64,000 bases of DNA, taken from positions 20,339,073 to 20,403,072 of the forward strand of contig OW203767.1 in NCBI GenBank assembly GCA_934045905.1. The letters are read 5' to 3'. The DNA is from Leuctra nigra. Lineage: Eukaryota; Arthropoda; Insecta; Plecoptera; Leuctridae. Positions within the stretch are counted from its first letter, which is position 1. Every line of letters starts with the position of its first letter. The notes beneath the pieces were generated by a model. It searched no databases. It was not told the DNA's origin and saw only the letters and a list, made by a program, of their open reading frames with translations. Positions 59,087 through 64,000 of this stretch are shown here, piece after piece. The translations under genes and the position numbers were made by a program.

Positions 59087-62076
59087 TTAGGCGATGGAAG
59101 CCATGGCTGCCATGACACCGATGCCAGATAGCAGTGCCCCGAGCTGCAAGATTGATTCCAGAGGGTCCTCCTCTTTGAGCAGGTCTGGCAACACTGTGAC
59201 TAGAGCAATGTGTAGGAAGCCGCCTGCGGTGAACGGTAGAATCCACGATGTGCGGGTCTCTGTGGAAGAAGAATCGATATATAATCACTTGTCCCTGACA
59301 AAAAATAGCTCATTAAAGATTGAAGAAGTTGTTTTGCTGGCATTTCAGAAACCGAGAACTACAGAAATTCATACCCAACTTTAGAAAAAGACAAAAATTA
59401 CAACAAATAAATAATAGCTTACTATATGTCAAATTAAGGTAGGTAATTAATATAAATAACAACACACTTGATATCTTAATTTTACCTACATTTCTTTGAG
59501 ATATTGATAAGCAACCATTGCTATAAATATTTATTAAACAATACCTACCTACATCCTACCATGAACTAATACATCCTACTAATTGCAGATACTAGTGTAA
59601 TAAATCTTAAATTTTTGGTAGTTGTTTTCAATTAAAAGTTTAAAAACCAATACCAAAAAAATTACAATTCAATTGAAAAAATCCAATTATATTGTCGTAT
59701 TTTGACGAGTACAACTCACCATATTTTTAGTTGCCATTTAGTAGTTTGACGAGGGGGCCAGATAACATAACTTGTATTAAAAAATAAAAATGCACGGCAA
59801 ATTATCAGGATTGTCAATGTTATGGCAATTTTTAAATCCTGATTTCCATATCCTGATTTTATCTTCAACTATCATACACCAACGGGTCAAGATAACTGTT
59901 GTTGATGATCGATCACATAAACCGCCAATGGCAAGACATATTCTCACCGATGTCAGTGGCGGCGCCGCCGAGCATGACGGCGGTCAGCGATCCGAACATC
60001 CCCGCGGTCGCCGTGAGTATCTGCGCACGCGCCGCCTCCCACCGCGAGAACCCCGAGCGCAGCAGGATGGCGAAGTCGCCCACCTCATGCGGGATCTCGT
60101 GGAGCAAGATGGCCGCCGTCGTGAGGACGCCGTGCGGGAACGACACGAGAAAGCTGCCGCCGACGGCGAGGCCGTGCGTGAAGTTGTCAAAGCTGTTCGC
60201 CATCAGGTTCAGATAGCCGCTCACGTGGATCGCTTTAGTCGTGTCGGCAGGCTGGAGACAAACAGGATTGGTCAAAACTAAGAAACATTCTGTGCAAGAT
60301 TAAGCCCTCATTAATATGACTCGGTTAAAAAACAATTTGCAACTGACCAATTATATTCTCTGAACTGGTGTTCGTTCATTTTGTAGTATTACATTTGAGA
60401 ATATATTAATCATGGTGGACAAATGGTACCTTTATCCATGGCCAAATATTTTTAAAATTCTTTAGGCAGTGATGTGTGCTAAGTAATAGATCGCGGACAA
60501 AGGGGTCAATGAAAAGCGAGTTCATAGTCAAAGCTCCTGAGAAAATGTGTTGAAAAGATAATCAAAAGTAATTTTCCCTAGGGGTCAAATGTTAAATATG
60601 CTGAGCTGCATTTTTGAGCGAGCGTAGCGAGCGTCACCACGGTACTCTTATGGCACTTTCTCTGTGTGTTTGTTTGTTTTTTTGTGGTCACAGCCCAGGT
60701 CAAACCGCTCAAGCAATCGATCTGAAATTTTGTACACATACTAACGTACTCTATGCGGTCCCAGGGATCGTTTTTGAACGGGCTCCCGTGATTGGTTCAA
60801 ATTTAAAAAAAATTATCTTTCGATTGGTTTCTTTGATCAATTTGAAATTTAGCAAAAACATTGCAACCAACATTGTACCCAATCATAAAAAGTTTCAGCC
60901 AAATCCTCCTATTGGTTCAAATTTAAAACCATTTTTCATGTGATTTTTGACATTTAAACTAGAACAGATTGACCGATCAACTTAAAACTTCGCGTGGTCA
61001 TTGGTACCATCATTTAAGGTATTTTTGCCAATTTTCAGTCTAATCTGTCGTTATTTTCAAAAGTTTTGTCATTTTAAGGTAATTTTATTCCATAATCTTG
61101 AAAAATGTATACTAAACTGTCATCCCTGCCTTCTTTAAGCTTCAGTTCCAAGGCAAGGCCTGTAGAGCAGCCAAGCTATCCACAATGTACAGTAAAATGA
61201 AAGCATTTTTCAGCTAGCGCATAAAATCGGATGCAGTACGAAGGCCAAATTCTCTAATTGGTTTAAGTTTAAATAATGTCTTCTGATTGGTCGACAATAA
61301 AAATGTTCACATTAAGTTCAAATTTTGCATAGTGATCAAGACCAACTTAATATTAAATTTTACATATTGTAAGCCCAATCAGTCAAGTATTAATTGTAAT
61401 TTTACGAGTTTAGTATGGGATGTCACAAGAGATTTCTGGAGAAGTTATGTAGGTAAGACTTCACGACACAGTGGATCTGTTATTCATCCAGAGTATTATG
61501 GAGATTGAAAAATTGCAGAGAAAATCGTCTTGTGCCGTGTCGTGCATCGTTACTATGGGGATGTTGCATGTTCTGTGCTCGTTTATCAACGCGTTACACT
61601 GAGCGTTTTCCTAGTATTTATTTCTTGCCAGACAAAATTTAAGCTCAATTGGGATGCACTTTTCTCATCGTGAGCATCACATATGGTTCTAATTGAAATC
61701 TAGTATCAATACAGGATTTATTAAAAATGACTGTGAAGAAAGGAGGTCATGATTAAATTATTTCTTAATTACATTGATTACCTCAAATAATCTAAATGAT
61801 GATGTTTAATTAATAAACTTACAACACTGCCGTTGACGAGTGGTTTGGCAAATCCGTTGGCCTTGCCGTTCTTGCAATGGCCGTTGACCTTCTCGAGAGC
61901 GTTGTTGTTGTGCGTCGCGCCGTCGCCGGAGGCGTCCGTCGTGTCCGGCACACTGGGGTCGCTCTCGACGACTTCCGGCGTCTTCACGTTGAACGTGAAC
62001 GCCTTCTCGAGGATGATGAAGATGAGCAGGCCGGCGAGGACCCACAAGCCCTTGTTCATGTCGGGATGCCCGGAAC
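59087..62076 (-). CDS. SLC39A13: ZIP13-type zinc transporter (SLC39A13 / Zip99C-like), 3' exons only
   Basis: Three exons, 62076-61823, 60251-59948 and 59259-59087 (stop TAA), join in phase and give the last 243 or so residues. The first has a membrane helix GLWVLAGLLIFIILEKAFTF followed by a polar loop. The second carries the ZIP family metal-transport core: SFDNFTHGLAVGGSF, then the LZT signature HEIPHEVGDFAILLRSG. The third has WILPFTAGGFLHIALVTVLP and DLLKEEDP before a final helix. ZIP13 moves zinc (iron in Drosophila) across Golgi/ER-side membranes. The first exon starts in phase 1, so N-terminal exons must lie beyond 62,100; nothing resembling helices 1-3 was seen up to 64,000, so they are presumably outside the window. 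ZIP7 (Catsup) was considered, but the helix-loop context fits ZIP13 better. Confidence 0.88.
60613..61615 (+). mobile_element. Solo arm of the foldback family
   Basis: It starts with TTGAGCGAGCGTAGCGAGCG and ends GAGCGTTTTCCTAGT, i.e. the same inner and outer ends as the right arm of 17475-20325, but only one arm is present. It lies inside the ZIP13 intron between 60252 and 61822. Confidence 0.75.
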
Positions 62077-62157
62077 CTGCACAATGTCGTCGTCAAGACA
62101 CTTTATTTAAGTAATTAAACAAATTTTAAAAGTATCTATTGTAAAGGAAAACATTGA

Positions 62158-62434
62158 TTCTAAATAATCCACACTAAAGTTATCAACCACCATAATCTCG
62201 ACAATCCTGAATCTGATTTGTGCCGTGTGACCTTGGAATTACTTCATTCTGGATGGCATAATGTATGGAAGTAAGAAAATATTAGTCATAGTACTAAATA
62301 ATACACACTAAAGTTATCAACCACCATATTTAATCTCGACAATCCTGAATCTGATTTGTGCCGTGTGACCTTGGAATTACTTCATTCTGGATGGCATAAT
62401 GTATGGAAGTAAGAAAATATTAGTCATAGTACTA
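62158..62434 (+). repeat. Tandem direct duplication of about 138 bp
   Basis: CTAAATAATCCACACTAAAG starts one unit and CTAAATAATACACACTAAAG the next; both run through TCATTCTGGATGGCATAATG to TTAGTCATAGTACTA. They differ at a few positions and a short insertion. Located just upstream of the first ZIP13 exon seen here. Confidence 0.9.
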
Positions 62435-63614
62435 TTCAATAACTAAATCTCATAGTAACAGGATAAAAATAAAAAATAAAAAAATTACAAACACTGAAAC
62501 ACAATAAGACCATTTTTGTCAAACATATTGAGCCCCAAATTGTTTCACAAGTGTCAAATTTTTTTTTTTTTTAATGGCGTTATGCACCCCTAGACCACCT
62601 TGACAAGAGTAAAAATTGGTCTGAATTTAATGTTTGAAAAGTTTGCAATCCAAGCCCGAAATTTTAAAATAATATGTATAGTCGAAAATGCAAAAATGTA
62701 TAGAAACAAGCAGAATTTTAGTAGGTACTACTGTACAAATCAGGGATAAAACATTGTGCATCTGCCATATTTCTGGATACCAATCCCAATGGCATAATTC
62801 AATCTGCCTTTGAACCAAGTAAATGGGTTTCTATTCTGGTACAATTAGATTGAATTGGAATCTGGTTTGGTTGATGGAAAAGCTTGTGGGAGTAGCAGGT
62901 GCTGTGGGATAATCAATGAGACAATGGGAACTGCACGCAAATCAAGTTTCAAAGTCAATATGATTTGAATCATTCACCTTGGACTAGTAGTATAATGTTC
63001 GGTACACATGGTGTTGATGTGTTTCCCTGAGCTCGTGAAAAAGTATAATTTTTGAAATCAAGACCACAGATTTCCTTTGTATTTCCACAGATTTCCAGTT
63101 TCCTTTGTATTACATGATTTGATATAATTTTATGATTCACGAGTTCCCGAGCACTCATAGAATACCTAGTACTTGTCTTCATATTTGGCTCAAAACAAAA
63201 CAATCTTTGATTTTTAATATGCTTTGAGGATAAAATGGTTTTAAATGTGGGCCAGCAGAATCGTCCATGCCCGAACTAATGTGGGTGAAAGTGGCACGAG
63301 TATTGGAAGTTCATTCCCATCACATCGGTTTTGCATTTTGCAGAAAAACTGTTTTTGCAAATACCATTGAAAGGCCGCATGTTGTGACGCAATAGTTTGC
63401 AGTGCTGCTCAACCATAATGTTCCATTCAAACCTTACAAACACATGTATCTTCATTTTTGGCCTTTTCAAGTAATATAACAGATAATGTGACATATTCAT
63501 TTTAATTTTTTACAGATAATGTCCTGTAGATACCCTGCGGTATAGGCCAGCCCAAGAAATCAATGTAGTAACGAAAGCTAGTTACTTGTTTGTGTACACC
63601 TATTTCGGTAGGTA

Positions 63615-63822
63615 CACTCGACAAATGGGGAAACGGTATTTGAAAGAAATGGATTGTCGGGAAAAAAACGATGGCATTATCGTATGAAGTCTATGCTAAC
63701 CCGTCATCTAACTCTAGGAGGTGAGCTCTGATTTCATTTATAAAAACAATGATTGATTGTCAAGGAACCTGACAAGCAGTCAATCTGTTATGTTCAAATA
63801 CCGTTTTATGATTTGTTGAGTG
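63615..63822. mobile_element. CACTCGACAA-type MITE, copy 3
   Basis: CACTCGACAAATGGGGAAAC faces GTTTTATGATTTGTTGAGTG, flanked by TA. Interior matches 50680-50903 in inverse order. Confidence 0.8.
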
Positions 63823-64000
63823 TACCTATAAAAGTGGTTGTTAATGCGTAATTGCGTACAAAGCATAAAAACTAGTAATGTCTTGCTATTTCAATGTTGT
63901 AGGAACTTTGATCATGCTGATTATCACATCCAATCCGATGTAGGTAATTCTCAAATGACATTTTGTAACTTGAAGAAGTTTGAAAGTGAGAACCTGACCT

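Noticed and set aside
59790..60281. 163-codon plus-strand ORF as a gene
   Set aside because: It is the antisense shadow of the GC-rich ZIP13 exon on the minus strand, which has clear family motifs.
62158..62434. Repeat array of CRISPR type
   Set aside because: Only two long adjacent units with no unique spacers; a tandem duplication in a eukaryotic intron.

Overview
This is eukaryotic nuclear DNA. It is AT-rich, its genes are split into many short exons with GT-AG introns, and it is loaded with short non-autonomous transposons, tRNA-derived SINEs and simple repeats. The gene content (an attractin/Distracted-type gene, SIL1, WDR54 and a ZIP13-type zinc transporter) and the intron and repeat style suggest an arthropod, most likely an insect. 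I cannot name the species; a hemipteran is only a guess. No transposase or reverse transcriptase gene was recognised.

Layout. Bases 1-9,600 are intergenic repeats: a 0.6-kb repeat present twice, a 946-bp inverted repeat at 4655-5600, a hAT-type element at 5735-6429 with a perfect 8-bp target duplication, and other MITEs. Bases 9,699-11,005 (minus) hold one exon of an unrecognised acidic, tandem-repeat protein. Bases 11,006-25,900 are again repeats: a duplicated block, nested hAT elements at 15547-16749, a 2.85-kb foldback element at 17475-20325, SINEs and a 5S rRNA-derived sequence.

Bases 25,960-44,690 (minus) carry a 17-exon attractin gene. All exon phases join, giving a predicted 1254-residue single-pass membrane protein. 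Its introns hold many MITEs. About 1 kb upstream and divergent is a coiled-coil protein gene of unknown family (about 45,700-47,674, plus). It is followed within 276 bp by SIL1 (47,950-53,010, plus), the ER nucleotide exchange factor for BiP. WDR54 (53,866-57,292, minus) converges on SIL1. The last three exons of a ZIP13-type zinc transporter (59,087-62,076, minus) follow, with its 5' exons beyond the right edge of the window.

The genes do not form an evident pathway. Attractin, SIL1 and ZIP13 all belong to the secretory or membrane system, but nothing in the sequence shows that this is more than chance. The most distinctive material is the repeat fraction: several foldback or palindromic families, one with a shared TTGGCGCAT loop base, and MITEs sitting within a few tens of bases of splice sites. 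The attractin gene also appears to lack the C-type lectin domain found in its vertebrate relatives.
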